A stretch of 64,000 nucleotides of DNA. Source: Gynuella sp. (GTDB lineage Bacteria > Pseudomonadota > Gammaproteobacteria > Pseudomonadales > Natronospirillaceae). Of the stretch, positions 26,026-35,898 are shown in pieces. Where the stretch lies: the NCBI GenBank assembly GCA_028282465.1, contig JANQHX010000093.1, positions 1-64,000 on the forward strand. Direction: 5' to 3'. The notes beneath the pieces were generated by a model, which worked only from the letters and a program-made list of their open reading frames with translations, had not been told where the DNA came from and did not search any database. The stretch's first letter is position 1; every line of letters starts with the position of its first letter. The translations under genes and the position numbers were made by a program.

Positions 26026-26107
26026 GAATTATTTGTAAATCTAATATTTGACCCAATCTGGTTTTGTAAGATTTGTGCGTGACCTCAAAAACCAAAAGGA
26101 ATCTCTT

Positions 26108-28147
26108 ATGACCAATGTATTGTTGGAACCTCATATTTTACCGCCATTTTCCTCTATCAAGCCGGAAATGATCGTTCCAGCAATCTCTGAGCTTACTGAG
26201 CGCAATCGCAAATTAGTTAATACGCTGGTTGATGAAATCACTGAGCCAACATGGGAAAACTTTGTTTTACCACTAGAACAGTGGGGGGATGAACTTAATC
26301 AGGCTTGGTCTCCGGTTGGACATTTGAGCCACGTGGCCGATTCAGAAGCCATGAGAACGGCGTACAATGAAGCTATTGCCTTGTTATCCGCATACTCGAC
26401 GGAAATGGGCCAGCACCAGGGCTTGTACAGACTCTATCGGAAATTAAAAGAATCTGATGAGTGGAATTCCATGACATTGGCGCAGCAAAAAAGCATTAAC
26501 GATGAATTATTAGGCTTTGAATTATCTGGTATCGCCTTACCTGAAGAACAGCAAAAGCGATTTGCAGAGCTGGCGAAGAAGAGCTCTCTATTAAGTAACC
26601 AGTTCTCTGAAAATGTACTCGATGCCACTCAAGGTTGGGTGAAGGAAATATCGGATCAGGAAATGCTGGCAGGTATTCCAGAAACCGGGGTTGCAACATT
26701 GAAGCAAAATGCCCAGCTTAAAGAGAAAGATGGGTGGTTAATTAACCTGGAATTTCCCTCTTATCTACCTGTAATGACCTATGCCGATAACAGAGAATTG
26801 CGGGAAGAAGTTTACGAAGCATTTGTGACCCGCGCCTCCGAAGTCGGGCCAAACTCAGGTAAGTGGGATAACGCTGAAACCATGGCTGAGATCATGGCTG
26901 TTCGAGCAGAAAAATCTGAACTCTTGGGTTACAACAATTGGGCAGAGGTGTCTTTGGTTCAAAAAATGGCAGAGTCTCCAGAACAGGTGTTGTCATTTCT
27001 GTATGAACTTGCTGACAAGTCATTGCCTCAGGCAAAGTCTGAATTTGATGAGCTTCAACAATTTGCTAAAGCACATTTAGACATAGACGAGCTGAAGCCT
27101 TGGGATTTAGCCTACGTATCCGAGAAGCTAAAGCAGCAGAAATATTCCATTTCAGACGAAGAATTAAGGCCTTATTTTCCTGTTAATACCGTCATAAATG
27201 GCTTATTCGAGACCGCTACAAGGTTATTTGGTGTGAGCTTCCAGGAACAAAAAGAATTTGATACCTATCACCCAGATGTGAAGTTTTTTAAGGTGTTAGA
27301 GGGCGAGGAGCATGTCGCTAGTTTTTATTTGGATTTGTATGCCCGAGAAGGGAAGCGCGGTGGGGCATGGATGGATGACTGTCGGGTGCGGCGAGCCACT
27401 AACCAAGGTATTCAAATTCCGGTGGCTTATCTAACCTGTAACTTCACTGCCCCAGTGGGGGATAAGCCTGCATTGCTCACACATAATGAAGTCACCACTT
27501 TGTTCCACGAATTTGGCCATGGCATACACCACATGCTAACCAAGGTTGAAGTTGCATCAGTAAGCGGTATTAATGGCGTTGCTTGGGATGCTGTGGAGCT
27601 GCCTAGCCAGTTCATGGAAAATTTCTGCTATGAACCAGAAGCGCTGGCGTTTATTTCTGGGCATTTCGAAACAGGCGAACCTCTTCCTGAAGATTTATTG
27701 AACAAAATGCTAGCGGCCAAAAACTTTCAATCTGGTATGGCAATGATGAGGCAGCTAGAGTTCTCTCTTTACGATTTCGAACTGCATCACCAGTACAGGC
27801 TAGGTAAAGACAACTTAATTACCGATCTCGTGTCAAAGGTGAAAGATAAGGTGTCGGTAGTACCAAGGGTGGAGTTTGCCAGGTTTCAAAACAGCTTCTC
27901 ACATATATTTGCAGGGGGATATTCTGCGGGTTATTACAGCTACAAATGGGCTGAAGTTTTAAGCGCAGATGCATTTTCTAAATTTGAAGAAGAGGGTGTG
28001 TTTAACTCGGCTACCGGTAGTTCTTTTAAAGAAAATATTCTAGAGAAGGGTGGCAGTGACGACGCTATGAACCTATTTGTCGCCTTCCGCGGTCGTAAAC
28101 CAGAGGTAGAACCTTTGCTCAGGCATTCTGGAATTAAGGCTGCCTAA
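26108..28147 (+). CDS. prlC: Oligopeptidase A
   Basis: 679 residues, cytosolic M3 zinc metallopeptidase that degrades short peptides, including cleaved signal peptides. Zinc motif HEFGH at residues 467-471 with the third ligand Glu in the downstream GVAWDAVELPSQFMENF helix. The ATG at 26108 has AAAAGGA seven bases upstream and gives the E. coli PrlC length (680); an upstream in-frame start at 26048 adds 20 residues with no family match. In Pseudomonas prlC is followed by yheV; here three genes intervene. Confidence 0.97.
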   Translation: MTNVLLEPHILPPFSSIKPEMIVPAISELTERNRKLVNTLVDEITEPTWENFVLPLEQWGDELNQAWSPVGHLSHVADSEAMRTAYNEAIALLSAYSTEMGQHQGLYRLYRKLKESDEWNSMTLAQQKSINDELLGFELSGIALPEEQQKRFAELAKKSSLLSNQFSENVLDATQGWVKEISDQEMLAGIPETGVATLKQNAQLKEKDGWLINLEFPSYLPVMTYADNRELREEVYEAFVTRASEVGPNSGKWDNAETMAEIMAVRAEKSELLGYNNWAEVSLVQKMAESPEQVLSFLYELADKSLPQAKSEFDELQQFAKAHLDIDELKPWDLAYVSEKLKQQKYSISDEELRPYFPVNTVINGLFETATRLFGVSFQEQKEFDTYHPDVKFFKVLEGEEHVASFYLDLYAREGKRGGAWMDDCRVRRATNQGIQIPVAYLTCNFTAPVGDKPALLTHNEVTTLFHEFGHGIHHMLTKVEVASVSGINGVAWDAVELPSQFMENFCYEPEALAFISGHFETGEPLPEDLLNKMLAAKNFQSGMAMMRQLEFSLYDFELHHQYRLGKDNLITDLVSKVKDKVSVVPRVEFARFQNSFSHIFAGGYSAGYYSYKWAEVLSADAFSKFEEEGVFNSATGSSFKENILEKGGSDDAMNLFVAFRGRKPEVEPLLRHSGIKAA

Positions 28148-28169
28148 TTAATTAGGATGAGTCAAAGAA

Positions 28170-28200
28170 GCAAAAATCCTGCGAAAGGATTTTTGCTTTT
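28170..28200 (+). terminator. prlC intrinsic terminator
   Basis: Ten-bp perfect stem GCAAAAATCC/GGATTTTTGC with a seven-base loop, then TTTT, 23 bases past the prlC stop. The same stem overlaps the 3' end of the small gene on the other strand. Confidence 0.9.
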
Positions 28201-28351
28201 AGGTGCCGATGCCAAAGGTTAGGTGGAATATAGCAAACAATCCCAGAGCTAGACTTACGAGAATCCAGTGACTGGTAGTTTTTTCAGCTTGGGTCTTTGT
28301 GGTGTCGTCATCAAGGTGTTTGTCACACCAGTCTATATGTTCTTGTTTCAT
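28199..28351 (-). CDS. Small single-pass membrane protein (50 residues), unannotated by length
   Basis: Frame of 50 codons: MKQEHIDWCDKHLDDDTTKT followed by a charged stretch and a hydrophobic helix WILVSLALGLFAIFHLTFGI at about 29-48. AGGGAC lies eight bases before the ATG. The acidic N-terminus would face the cytosol or periplasm; no signal peptide. It converges with prlC, and its stop falls in the terminator stem. The remaining 28352-28552 shows no gene. No homologue recognised, so it is called on frame, ribosome-binding site and membrane helix. Confidence 0.55.
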   Translation of the reverse strand: MKQEHIDWCDKHLDDDTTKTQAEKTTSHWILVSLALGLFAIFHLTFGIGT

Positions 28352-28552
28352 TGTCGCTGTCCCTGAGCGAGGGCTGTTATTGGTTTGTATCTGGTTTAAA
28401 AGTAGCCGGTTATTTCCCTGCCGCCAGCACTAAATTTAGCTTTCAAAGTAAATAGATTCTCATTGTGTAACTAATCTAAAAACTTTTCTACTACTAAATA
28501 GATATGTCCTGAATTAGGTGTTTTTGGTTGATACTAAACTAACTGATTTAAG

Positions 28553-29236
28553 TTAAAGCAATGGTTGATTAAGCCAAGATGGTTGTTGAGCCAGTAATTT
28601 TTCAAACAATGACCCAGTCCGTGGCGGCTCTGTGAACTGGTAAGTTTCACCACCATAATCAAACTTTAAGAACAAAGCATGAAGATACATTCTGTCAGCT
28701 TGCTCAAGGTTTTCATGCTGATCAATTACTGTAGTTGACCCATATCTTTTATCACCAGCAACCGGGCAAGCTAATGATTTTAAGGCCACTCGAATCTGAT
28801 GGGTCTTTCCTGTCGTTGGTTTAATTAGGAATCCTCGAACTCCAGGCTCTACTAAGCAACTCATAAACTGTGTGATGGCAGGGTTTTCTTTGGTTCTAAG
28901 TAGTTTCCAATTGCCGTCTCTGGTTTTTTTCATGTCGCCTATAATCTTTCCTTGTTTTTTCTTAGGCGTTCCAAAACCTACGGCTAGATATCGTTTTTCT
29001 ACTTTTCGAAGCTCAAACAATTGGCTCAGTTGAGATGCAGATTCTGAGTTCTTTGCCACCAACAATAATCCAGAAGTGTCTCTATCAAGCCGATGACAAA
29101 GGAAAAGTGGTTGGTGTTCTGGAAAGTACTCTAATACTCCCGGAACATCATGCTCTCGATGCACTGGTACTGATTCGGGCTTATAGAGAATAAGAAAATC
29201 TGTATGCCTGAATAGAATGGTTGGTGAAATAAACAC
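28553..29236 (-). CDS. RluA-family pseudouridine synthase
   Basis: 227 residues. Catalytic motif HRLDRDTSGLLLVAK with the nucleophilic Asp, followed by KRYLAVGFG and the GKTHQIRVALKSL block of the RluA family. No S4 domain precedes it. It resembles the short TruC/RluA-type group, which isomerise uridines in rRNA or tRNA; the target base cannot be assigned. Confidence 0.9.
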   Translation of the reverse strand: MFISPTILFRHTDFLILYKPESVPVHREHDVPGVLEYFPEHQPLFLCHRLDRDTSGLLLVAKNSESASQLSQLFELRKVEKRYLAVGFGTPKKKQGKIIGDMKKTRDGNWKLLRTKENPAITQFMSCLVEPGVRGFLIKPTTGKTHQIRVALKSLACPVAGDKRYGSTTVIDQHENLEQADRMYLHALFLKFDYGGETYQFTEPPRTGSLFEKLLAQQPSWLNQPLL

Positions 29237-29306
29237 TTCAAAATTCTGTAATTTTATAAGATAAGTCTAAACTGATTGGGTACACGCTTAAACTGAGAGT
29301 AGAAAC

Positions 29307-30941
29307 ATGAACTTCAGGTTGATTAAGGTTAAATATACCGCCCTGTTTTCAGGAGTAGCAGTACTTTTAATGGTTGTTGCGATTGCCGATCAAATCGTAA
29401 TTAATAGTACAAAGGGACGAATGATGGAGTTCAGCCATCAGTTCACATCAGCAATATCTGCGATTTTAAATGCGGATCGCGATCTCTACCAAGCTCGATT
29501 GGCAGAACTTCAATCCATTGTTTATGAAGGTGATCCCGGCAAATTAAATAGCTTGCGGGGAGATTATGAAGAGAATGCTCAGCAAGCTTTTGACCGTATG
29601 CAAAAGTTTAAAGAGTATACGGCTGCCTACCCTGACATCACCGAGAAACTAGGGCAGTTTGATGCCACGTTTAGAAATTGGCGAGCCCAGTCGGAAAAGG
29701 TGCTTACGCTGGTTGAGGCGGGTGACTCCGATGGCGCATACAATCTCGCAAATGGTGCATCAGGCCAAGCATTTGGTGACCTAAGAAACATTTACGATAT
29801 TGCCGGAGAAGCTGCAGACGCAAAGGTAGATGAGCTAGAAGCAATCACGCTTGCACAAATCAGCTCCAATCGAGTCATGGTCGTTTCTCTCACAGTTTTA
29901 GGAATCATAGCAGCCACTCTAACTGCTATATTTGGCCCCAGCACACTCGCGAGAAGCATTCGAGAAGTATCCATTAGAATAAAAGAAATTGCTGATGGTG
30001 ACGGCGATTTGACCCAGAGAATTCAGTCAACCCGAAAGGACGAGGTGGGTGAATTAGCTAATCACTTCGACGATTTCGTGCACAGATTAAATCGCTTAAT
30101 GGCGGAGATAAAAGACCAGTCAGACTATCTACAATCCCGTATGGATAATCTCAAAAGCTCCTCAAGCCAAGCGAACTCTATTAGCGAATCTCAAGCCTCC
30201 AGTTCCGAAAGTGTGGCAACAGCAGTGAATGAGATGAGTGCCGCGATTCGAGAAGTTGCCAACAACGCAACCAACACAGCAGATGAAATCAACACAGTTG
30301 AAACCCTAGCTATGGAAAGTAAACAGGTCTTGAGTAAATCCGTTGATCAAATCGGTCATCTTTCAGACAACATCACCCAGTCCGTGCAAGTGGTTGAGCG
30401 GCTCTCTGAAGATTCAGACAACATTGTTTCAGTGCTAGACGTTATTCGGGGCATTGCTGAACAAACTAACTTGCTTGCACTGAATGCCGCAATTGAGGCC
30501 GCTCGCGCTGGTGAACAAGGCCGAGGCTTTGCCGTGGTAGCAGATGAAGTAAGAACTTTGGCAAGTAAAACTCAAGAATCCACAGAAAGTATTCAGGACA
30601 TGATTCAGCGCCTGCAAAGTGGCGTTAGCGATGCAGTAACCTCTATTCGCACCGGAGCAGAGGTTGTGGAGTCGACCGTTGAGTTGGCGCAAAAAGCCAG
30701 CGAATCCATAGGCAAAATTACTGCATCCACCAGCACTGTGGCTAATATGTCAACTCAAACAGCAACAGCAACCGAAGAGCAGAGCCATGTGGCAGAGGAT
30801 ATCAACGTGAATCTCACCACCCTGGCTGACAGTACCCATGAGAGCCAAAATCTTTCCCACGCTTTGCGGCAGTTAGCTGAAGATGTGAATGAGAAGGTTT
30901 TGCAGCTCCACGGCCAAGTCAACAAATTCCGAACCCACTAG
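29307..30941 (+). CDS. Methyl-accepting chemotaxis protein
   Basis: 544 residues. Membrane helix about 9-28, periplasmic four-helix-bundle sensor about 30-190 (with the [16 protein letters not shown] motif of 4HB sensors), second membrane helix about 191-212, HAMP about 213-265, signalling domain about 270-540 with hairpin tip [35 protein letters not shown]. No C-terminal NWETF-type pentapeptide for CheR docking. No che genes nearby. The sensed ligand is unknown. Confidence 0.95.
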   Translation: MNFRLIKVKYTALFSGVAVLLMVVAIADQIVINSTKGRMMEFSHQFTSAISAILNADRDLYQARLAELQSIVYEGDPGKLNSLRGDYEENAQQAFDRMQKFKEYTAAYPDITEKLGQFDATFRNWRAQSEKVLTLVEAGDSDGAYNLANGASGQAFGDLRNIYDIAGEAADAKVDELEAITLAQISSNRVMVVSLTVLGIIAATLTAIFGPSTLARSIREVSIRIKEIADGDGDLTQRIQSTRKDEVGELANHFDDFVHRLNRLMAEIKDQSDYLQSRMDNLKSSSSQANSISESQASSSESVATAVNEMSAAIREVANNATNTADEINTVETLAMESKQVLSKSVDQIGHLSDNITQSVQVVERLSEDSDNIVSVLDVIRGIAEQTNLLALNAAIEAARAGEQGRGFAVVADEVRTLASKTQESTESIQDMIQRLQSGVSDAVTSIRTGAEVVESTVELAQKASESIGKITASTSTVANMSTQTATATEEQSHVAEDINVNLTTLADSTHESQNLSHALRQLAEDVNEKVLQLHGQVNKFRTH

Positions 30942-31027
30942 TCTATGATTATTTCGCCTGCGTAAAATACTCAGGCCATCCAACCTCAGCGCGGCCTTAT
31001 CATCAGCATTTTAAAAACTGACTGTGC

Positions 31028-31036
31028 TGGTATAAT
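31028..31036 (+). promoter_or_regulatory. yheV-purEK extended -10 promoter
   Basis: TGGTATAAT is a perfect extended -10 (TGnTATAAT). It is followed by CCGCCGC, a GC-rich discriminator like that of deaD. About 52 bases separate it from the yheV ATG. Confidence 0.6.
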
Positions 31037-31087
31037 CCGCCGCTTTCTGAAAACCGCCGTCCCAATCAACGATACCCAAGGCCTCTT

Positions 31088-31336
31088 ATGAAGCGTTTTA
31101 TAGCTGGCGCCGTTTGCCCTAAATGTGGCGAAATGGACTGCATCAAAGCCGAGACTGACCCAGTGAATGGGGTCATGAAGCGTGAGTGTGTGAGCTGTGG
31201 TTATCAGGACGAAATGATCACTTCTTCTTTAGATGAGATAGACACCCGAGTGACTCCTAAACCTCAAAAGCCGGTGGTAGAAGCTCAGGTGATTCGTTTG
31301 ATTGACCCAAGTGAATCAGAAACCAAAAGTGAGTAA
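31088..31336 (+). CDS. YheV-family putative metal-binding protein
   Basis: 82 residues. Zinc-ribbon cysteines CPKCGEMDC and CVSCG within KRFIAGAVCPKCGEMDCIKAE...KRECVSCGYQDEM, the DUF2387/YheV signature, then an acidic tail. Often adjacent to prlC in gammaproteobacteria. Function unknown. 37 bases before purE. Confidence 0.9.
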   Translation: MKRFIAGAVCPKCGEMDCIKAETDPVNGVMKRECVSCGYQDEMITSSLDEIDTRVTPKPQKPVVEAQVIRLIDPSESETKSE

Positions 31337-31373
31337 TCACTTACCAACTTATTAAAATATTTGGAGAAATGCC

Positions 31374-31865
31374 ATGACCGCAAAGGTTGGCGTCATTATG
31401 GGCTCTAAGTCTGATTGGTCTACCATGGAGCACACAATCAATACCCTTGAGAAGCTGGGTATTGAATTTGAAACGCGAGTGGTTTCCGCTCATCGTACTC
31501 CAGACCTGTTATTCAGCTATTCTGAAGAAGCTGCAGATAGAGGCATAGAGGTGATTATCGCTGGCGCTGGTGGTGCAGCGCATCTTCCGGGTATGTGCGC
31601 GGCTAAAACCCATCTGCCAGTTTTAGGTGTTCCAGTACAGTCCAGCATGCTTAGTGGCGTAGATTCATTACTGAGTATTGTGCAAATGCCAGCAGGTATT
31701 CCAACGGGAACTCTGGCAATAGGCCGTGCGGGTGCCATCAATGCTGCTTTATTGGCTGCCAGTATTCTTGGGAATAAATACCCTGACATCCAAAAGGCAC
31801 TCATATCGTTTAGAGAGCAGCAAACTGAAACCGTGCTGGCGAATCCAGATCCTTCGGTACAGTAA
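31374..31865 (+). CDS. purE: N5-carboxyaminoimidazole ribonucleotide mutase
   Basis: 163 residues, class I Pur[19 protein letters not shown] and [12 protein letters not shown] motifs. Converts N5-CAIR to CAIR in purine synthesis. GGAGA lies six bases before the ATG. Followed 27 bases later by purK, its usual partner. Confidence 0.97.
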   Translation: MTAKVGVIMGSKSDWSTMEHTINTLEKLGIEFETRVVSAHRTPDLLFSYSEEAADRGIEVIIAGAGGAAHLPGMCAAKTHLPVLGVPVQSSMLSGVDSLLSIVQMPAGIPTGTLAIGRAGAINAALLAASILGNKYPDIQKALISFREQQTETVLANPDPSVQ

Positions 31866-31892
31866 CTTCAATTCAACACGGGGTAATGGGTT

Positions 31893-32981
31893 ATGAAAAT
31901 TGGCGTAGTCGGTGGTGGCCAGTTAGGAAGAATGATTGGTATGGCGGGTATGCCGTTAGGCATGCGGTCTGTATTTCTTGAGCCAGCCCCAGAAGCTTGT
32001 GCCGCTCAAGCAGGCCATATGATTAAAGCTGACTATACCGACCACTATGCGATTCGTGAATTGGTGAATCAGTGTGACGCAGTCACCTTTGAATTTGAAA
32101 GTATTCCCCCGGAAACAGTGGAATTCATTGCTCAGTTTGTACCTGTTTATCCTGTTGCTAGCTCTCTAAAAATTGCTCGTGATCGCTGGTTGGAAAAAAG
32201 CTTGTTTCAAGAGAATCAAATTCCAACCGCTGAAGTGGCTGACATTTCCAGCGAGGAAGATTTAGAAGAGGCCGTTAGCAACATAGGCTTGCCTGCCATT
32301 TTAAAAACCCGAACTCTGGGTTACGACGGCAAAGGGCAAAAACTGCTTAAGCGGGAATCTGACGTGACAAATGCTTTTAAAGAATTAGGTGAGGTGCCCA
32401 TGATTCTGGAAGGGTTTGTTGATTTTGATTCCGAAGTATCTTGTATCGCTGTGCGAGGCCGTGATGGATCGCAAGCATTTTATTCCCTAGCTGAAAACGA
32501 ACATCGCAATGGCATATTACACAAATCCATTGCCACTGAAGATCACCCTCTGCAATCCCTCGCGGAAGAATATGTTGGCAGAGTCTTGGATGCGTTGAAT
32601 TATGTGGGTGTGATTACCGTGGAGTTTTTTGCCAAAGGCGAAAAGCTCATCGCAAATGAAATTGCACCCAGAGTTCACAATTCAGGCCATTGGACCATAG
32701 AAGGTGCTGAAACATCCCAATTTGAAAATCACTTGAGAGCAGTCACGGGTTTACCCTTGGGCAGCACTCGGCGCATTGGTCACTGTGCTATGTATAACCT
32801 AATAGGAAGGTTGCCACCCGAATCTAAAATATTAGAAATACCCGGCGTGAAGTTTCACAACTATGTGAAAAAGGCAAAGCCCGGAAGAAAGATTGGTCAT
32901 GTTACTGTGCACAGTGCAGATCAAAAAACCTACGACGATGCCTGTGATAGATTGGATACCCTAATCCAAAATATTCTTTAA
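31893..32981 (+). CDS. purK: N5-carboxyaminoimidazole ribonucleotide synthase
   Basis: 362 residues, ATP-grasp enzyme making N5-CAIR from AIR, ATP and bicarbonate. Signatures: GVVGGGQLGRMIGMAGMPLG, TFEFESIP, the ATP-grasp stretch LKTRTLGYDGKGQ, EVSCIAVRG, and NEIAPRVHNSGHWT. Operon with purE. Confidence 0.97.
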   Translation: MKIGVVGGGQLGRMIGMAGMPLGMRSVFLEPAPEACAAQAGHMIKADYTDHYAIRELVNQCDAVTFEFESIPPETVEFIAQFVPVYPVASSLKIARDRWLEKSLFQENQIPTAEVADISSEEDLEEAVSNIGLPAILKTRTLGYDGKGQKLLKRESDVTNAFKELGEVPMILEGFVDFDSEVSCIAVRGRDGSQAFYSLAENEHRNGILHKSIATEDHPLQSLAEEYVGRVLDALNYVGVITVEFFAKGEKLIANEIAPRVHNSGHWTIEGAETSQFENHLRAVTGLPLGSTRRIGHCAMYNLIGRLPPESKILEIPGVKFHNYVKKAKPGRKIGHVTVHSADQKTYDDACDRLDTLIQNIL

Positions 32982-33014
32982 TTAACAATCTAAGCCGCTT
33001 ACTCAAGTCGCTGT

Positions 33015-33587
33015 TTAGTCAAGTCGCCAGTTAGGATTCAATAGGGAATAACTGGCATGGTCTTGCCATTCTTGGTTAATTAATAAGTAAGAATCTAATT
33101 GGCCTTCAAATTGAAAACCTAATTTTTTCAGTAAATTTTTACTGCGTTCATTTTTAATGGAATGGGTGGCTTGCACTCGGTGCAAATTCCATTCAACAAA
33201 CGCAAATTCAATACAGTTTTTCACTAACTCTGTGGCAACGCCTTTTCCTTCAAACTCTGTATCTACTGCAAACCCCATAAAACAGGATTGCAATGGCCCT
33301 CGCTGAACATGGTTTAGTGTGCAGGATGCAATGACTGGATCAGAGTGTTGAGATTTTGATTTTTCTCTGGCAATGAAAAACGCAGCTTTCCCTTCATGAA
33401 AAAGCACCGTTGAACTGACCGCCCTGTGCTGCCAATAATTGAGTGAATAAAAGTTGTTGTCCCTGGTGGGGTTCCAGGGCTCAAAGCGTTCTTTGTTTCG
33501 GGAAAAATAATCTAAAACCTGTTCTGCATCTTTCGACTGAAAAACACTGATATTTAAAGGCTCAATACTAAGTTTTAAGGATGGCAA
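33015..33587 (-). CDS. GNAT N-acetyltransferase, RimJ/RimL type
   Basis: 190 residues. Acetyl-CoA loop region FMGFAVDTEFEGKGVATELV, then VEWNLHRVQATHSIKNERSKNLLKKLGF, the RimJ/RimL pattern of ribosomal-protein alanine N-acetyltransferases. No ATG in frame after the upstream TAG; the TTG at 33587 is the only candidate and has no clear ribosome-binding site. It converges with purK. Substrate not assigned. Confidence 0.87.
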   Translation of the reverse strand: MPSLKLSIEPLNISVFQSKDAEQVLDYFSRNKERFEPWNPTRDNNFYSLNYWQHRAVSSTVLFHEGKAAFFIAREKSKSQHSDPVIASCTLNHVQRGPLQSCFMGFAVDTEFEGKGVATELVKNCIEFAFVEWNLHRVQATHSIKNERSKNLLKKLGFQFEGQLDSYLLINQEWQDHASYSLLNPNWRLD

Positions 33588-33636
33588 TTGTAGGTTGTCT
33601 TTATTGTTGATGTGCTCCGAATCCTAGCAGAGCGAT

Positions 33637-33662
33637 GATGCCAGGCAAACTCGCCCGGCATC
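33637..33662. repeat. Hairpin GATGCC-A-GGC / GCC-C-GGCATC
   Basis: Stem of 6+3 bp with one mismatch and a six-base loop, 11 bases past the stop of the minus-strand gene at 33674. No U-run follows, so a processing stem or Rho-related signal rather than a standard terminator. Confidence 0.45.
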
Positions 33663-33673
33663 GAACGAATGGT

Positions 33674-34261
33674 TTAACCGGCAATAGCAACCTCAGAATC
33701 AGACACTTGATTGCGCGGCATCGCCAGCATGCCTTCCGATTCCATCAATGCAATTAAGTCGCAAACAGATTGATCAAGGAAGTTTGCAAATTCATCTCCA
33801 ATCAAATCATGAATGATGAGGGTAGTGCTCATGTGTCGAGTTTCTAAAATCGGCAGGCCAACTTTTACGATGTACTTGTCATTGATTTCTTCAAGAAATC
33901 TGTGGGCCATAAATGCCTGATGCATTAGGCAATCCATGCCCAGTCTTTCGTCCACTCTTTCTTCTATCCCGTGATTAACAGGCTGTAAAAAGAATGAACG
34001 AATAACAGTTACTAGAGGTTGGTAGCTTCTTGCCATGATGCCTGAATAAGATTTATGCATCATAACGTTCAAGAACTCAGGGATAGCATCAACATACTGT
34101 TCCACTATTTCCAACAAGTGGCGTTCCGGCTCATGCTTGGGTAAGTGGATACTGTGATGAAGACGGGAAAGATTAACGCGAAACAATTCTTGTAATTGTC
34201 CAGTTCGAGCTTCGTGTAGCTTTGCTTCGGCGATAAGACTTGAAATCACACTTGGTGACAT
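33674..34261 (-). CDS. Hypothetical cytosolic protein
   Basis: 195 residues, mostly helical, no signal or membrane segment. Contains NLSRLHHSIHLPKHEPERHLLEIVEQYVDAIPEFLNVMMHKSY. The ATG at 34261 is set by GGAGG seven bases upstream; a longer frame to 34282 would cover this site. No family recognised with confidence. The gap 34262-34455 holds no gene. Confidence 0.65.
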   Translation of the reverse strand: MSPSVISSLIAEAKLHEARTGQLQELFRVNLSRLHHSIHLPKHEPERHLLEIVEQYVDAIPEFLNVMMHKSYSGIMARSYQPLVTVIRSFFLQPVNHGIEERVDERLGMDCLMHQAFMAHRFLEEINDKYIVKVGLPILETRHMSTTLIIHDLIGDEFANFLDQSVCDLIALMESEGMLAMPRNQVSDSEVAIAG

Positions 34262-34455
34262 TTTGCATCCTCCAAAAATCACCCCTCAGTTCCTGATTGA
34301 AAGGCGTTAGTTTTTATAAGATGACAGAGGTGCAGTTTTTGTTGTCGTAGCAGCACACACTCAATCACATCCCCAGACCTTTTTAGGCCTTGTTAATTTG
34401 AGTATAGACAGAGATTCGTCATCAAATAGACAAATTAACTATAAGAAAACGTCAT

Positions 34456-35814
34456 TTAGAGCTTCAAACGGCGATAGAAGTTATAAAAAGTTACACTCAT
34501 TAACATTGTTCTTAACAGTGTGAATAAGCAAAAACAAATCCAAATTAAGTGGCCGTTAAGCGAGCCAAAGAATGCCTCAAAGCCAAATCTAGCTGGCAAA
34601 AAACCAAGAATAAAGCTCAGCACAATAACATTGCGCATTTGGGTGGTAAGTCGGCAACCAATGAAGATTCCATCTAACCAATAGCTAATAAACGCCAACG
34701 CAGGCATGAGTACCACATAGCCCAAATACTGGTTGGCCAGGGCTCGTATCTCTGGCTGATTGGTTAATAAGTTAATAAGGATGGGGCCTAGTAGCCAAAA
34801 AACCAAAGTTAGAAAAACTGCAAGCAGTAAAGACAAAATTCCCGTTGTTTCAACCACTTGCCTAAATGCAGGTTTTTGTTTGGAGCCAATGGCTTGGCCA
34901 CTTAAGGTTTCTGCTGCTGCTGAAAAGCCATCCAAGCTAGAAGAGATAATAGTGATAAAAATAGCGAGTACCGCATTCGCTGCGAGCAAGCTTGAACTAA
35001 TGGAGCCAGATAAAGCATTAAAGTAAGCAATCACAAACAACAGCACGAAGGTTCTGACAAACAGTTGATGGCTGACCTTAAAAACGTCTTGCAGGTTATG
35101 AGTAAGACTTGCCCACTTATGGTTGAGCCAAGACCAGTCATGGTTACTAAAGGTGCGTAACACGAAATACATTAGCAGACAGGCAGAAGCGTATTCGGCA
35201 ATGACAGTTCCTAACGCAATACCTTCTGTTTTCATACCAAAAACCAGCACAAACAAAAGATCCAAAATTATATTCAAGCCTTGAGAGCACAGACTGGCTA
35301 TTAACGCGATTTTGGTATTTGCCAATCCAAGAAACCAACCATTGATGGTGATGGTTAGCAGAATAGCGGGTATTCCCCAAGATCGAATACTTAAGTAAAT
35401 GGCTGCCTGTTCTTTCACCTCTTCCTGTACTGACATCAGCCCGAGTGACCAATCAATAAGCAGTGGGCTGATTAATAACAGTGGGCAGGATAAGAACAGC
35501 CAAACCAACAAATATTTTTTAAGAATTAAACTGCATTCGTCTAATCTGGACGCGCCTCTAGATTGTGAGGTAAAGCCGCTGATACCCATTGCCAGAAAAT
35601 TAAAGCCCCAGAATACAAAACTCATTAGTGAGCTACCCAGAGCGACGCCTGCTAAGTAGCGTTCGCTATCCAGATGGCCGACCACGGCGGTATCCACTAA
35701 CCCCAAAAGGGGGTGGGCAATATTGGCGAGTAAAACTGGCCAAGCTAAAGAAAAAACACGGCGATAACTATAGGGGTGCAAAACAGGATGGGTAGTCAAA
35801 AGTAAAGGGCCCAA
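34456..35814 (-). CDS. MATE-family exporter, DinF branch
   Basis: 452 residues with twelve hydrophobic helices. The N-terminal RRVFSLAWPVLLANIAHPLLGLVDTAVVGHLDS is the DinF-type MATE start. These export organic cations or drugs in exchange for sodium or protons. It is divergent from the sensor/GGDEF gene at 35899. Confidence 0.93.
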   Translation of the reverse strand: MGPLLLTTHPVLHPYSYRRVFSLAWPVLLANIAHPLLGLVDTAVVGHLDSERYLAGVALGSSLMSFVFWGFNFLAMGISGFTSQSRGASRLDECSLILKKYLLVWLFLSCPLLLISPLLIDWSLGLMSVQEEVKEQAAIYLSIRSWGIPAILLTITINGWFLGLANTKIALIASLCSQGLNIILDLLFVLVFGMKTEGIALGTVIAEYASACLLMYFVLRTFSNHDWSWLNHKWASLTHNLQDVFKVSHQLFVRTFVLLFVIAYFNALSGSISSSLLAANAVLAIFITIISSSLDGFSAAAETLSGQAIGSKQKPAFRQVVETTGILSLLLAVFLTLVFWLLGPILINLLTNQPEIRALANQYLGYVVLMPALAFISYWLDGIFIGCRLTTQMRNVIVLSFILGFLPARFGFEAFFGSLNGHLIWICFCLFTLLRTMLMSVTFYNFYRRLKL

Positions 35815-35898
35815 AAGTGTATCAATCCCAGAGTGTTAGCCACAGTACATATTTTTAAGAAGGTCAAAAAAACCCAGCTACACTGATTCTTAAGTGGG

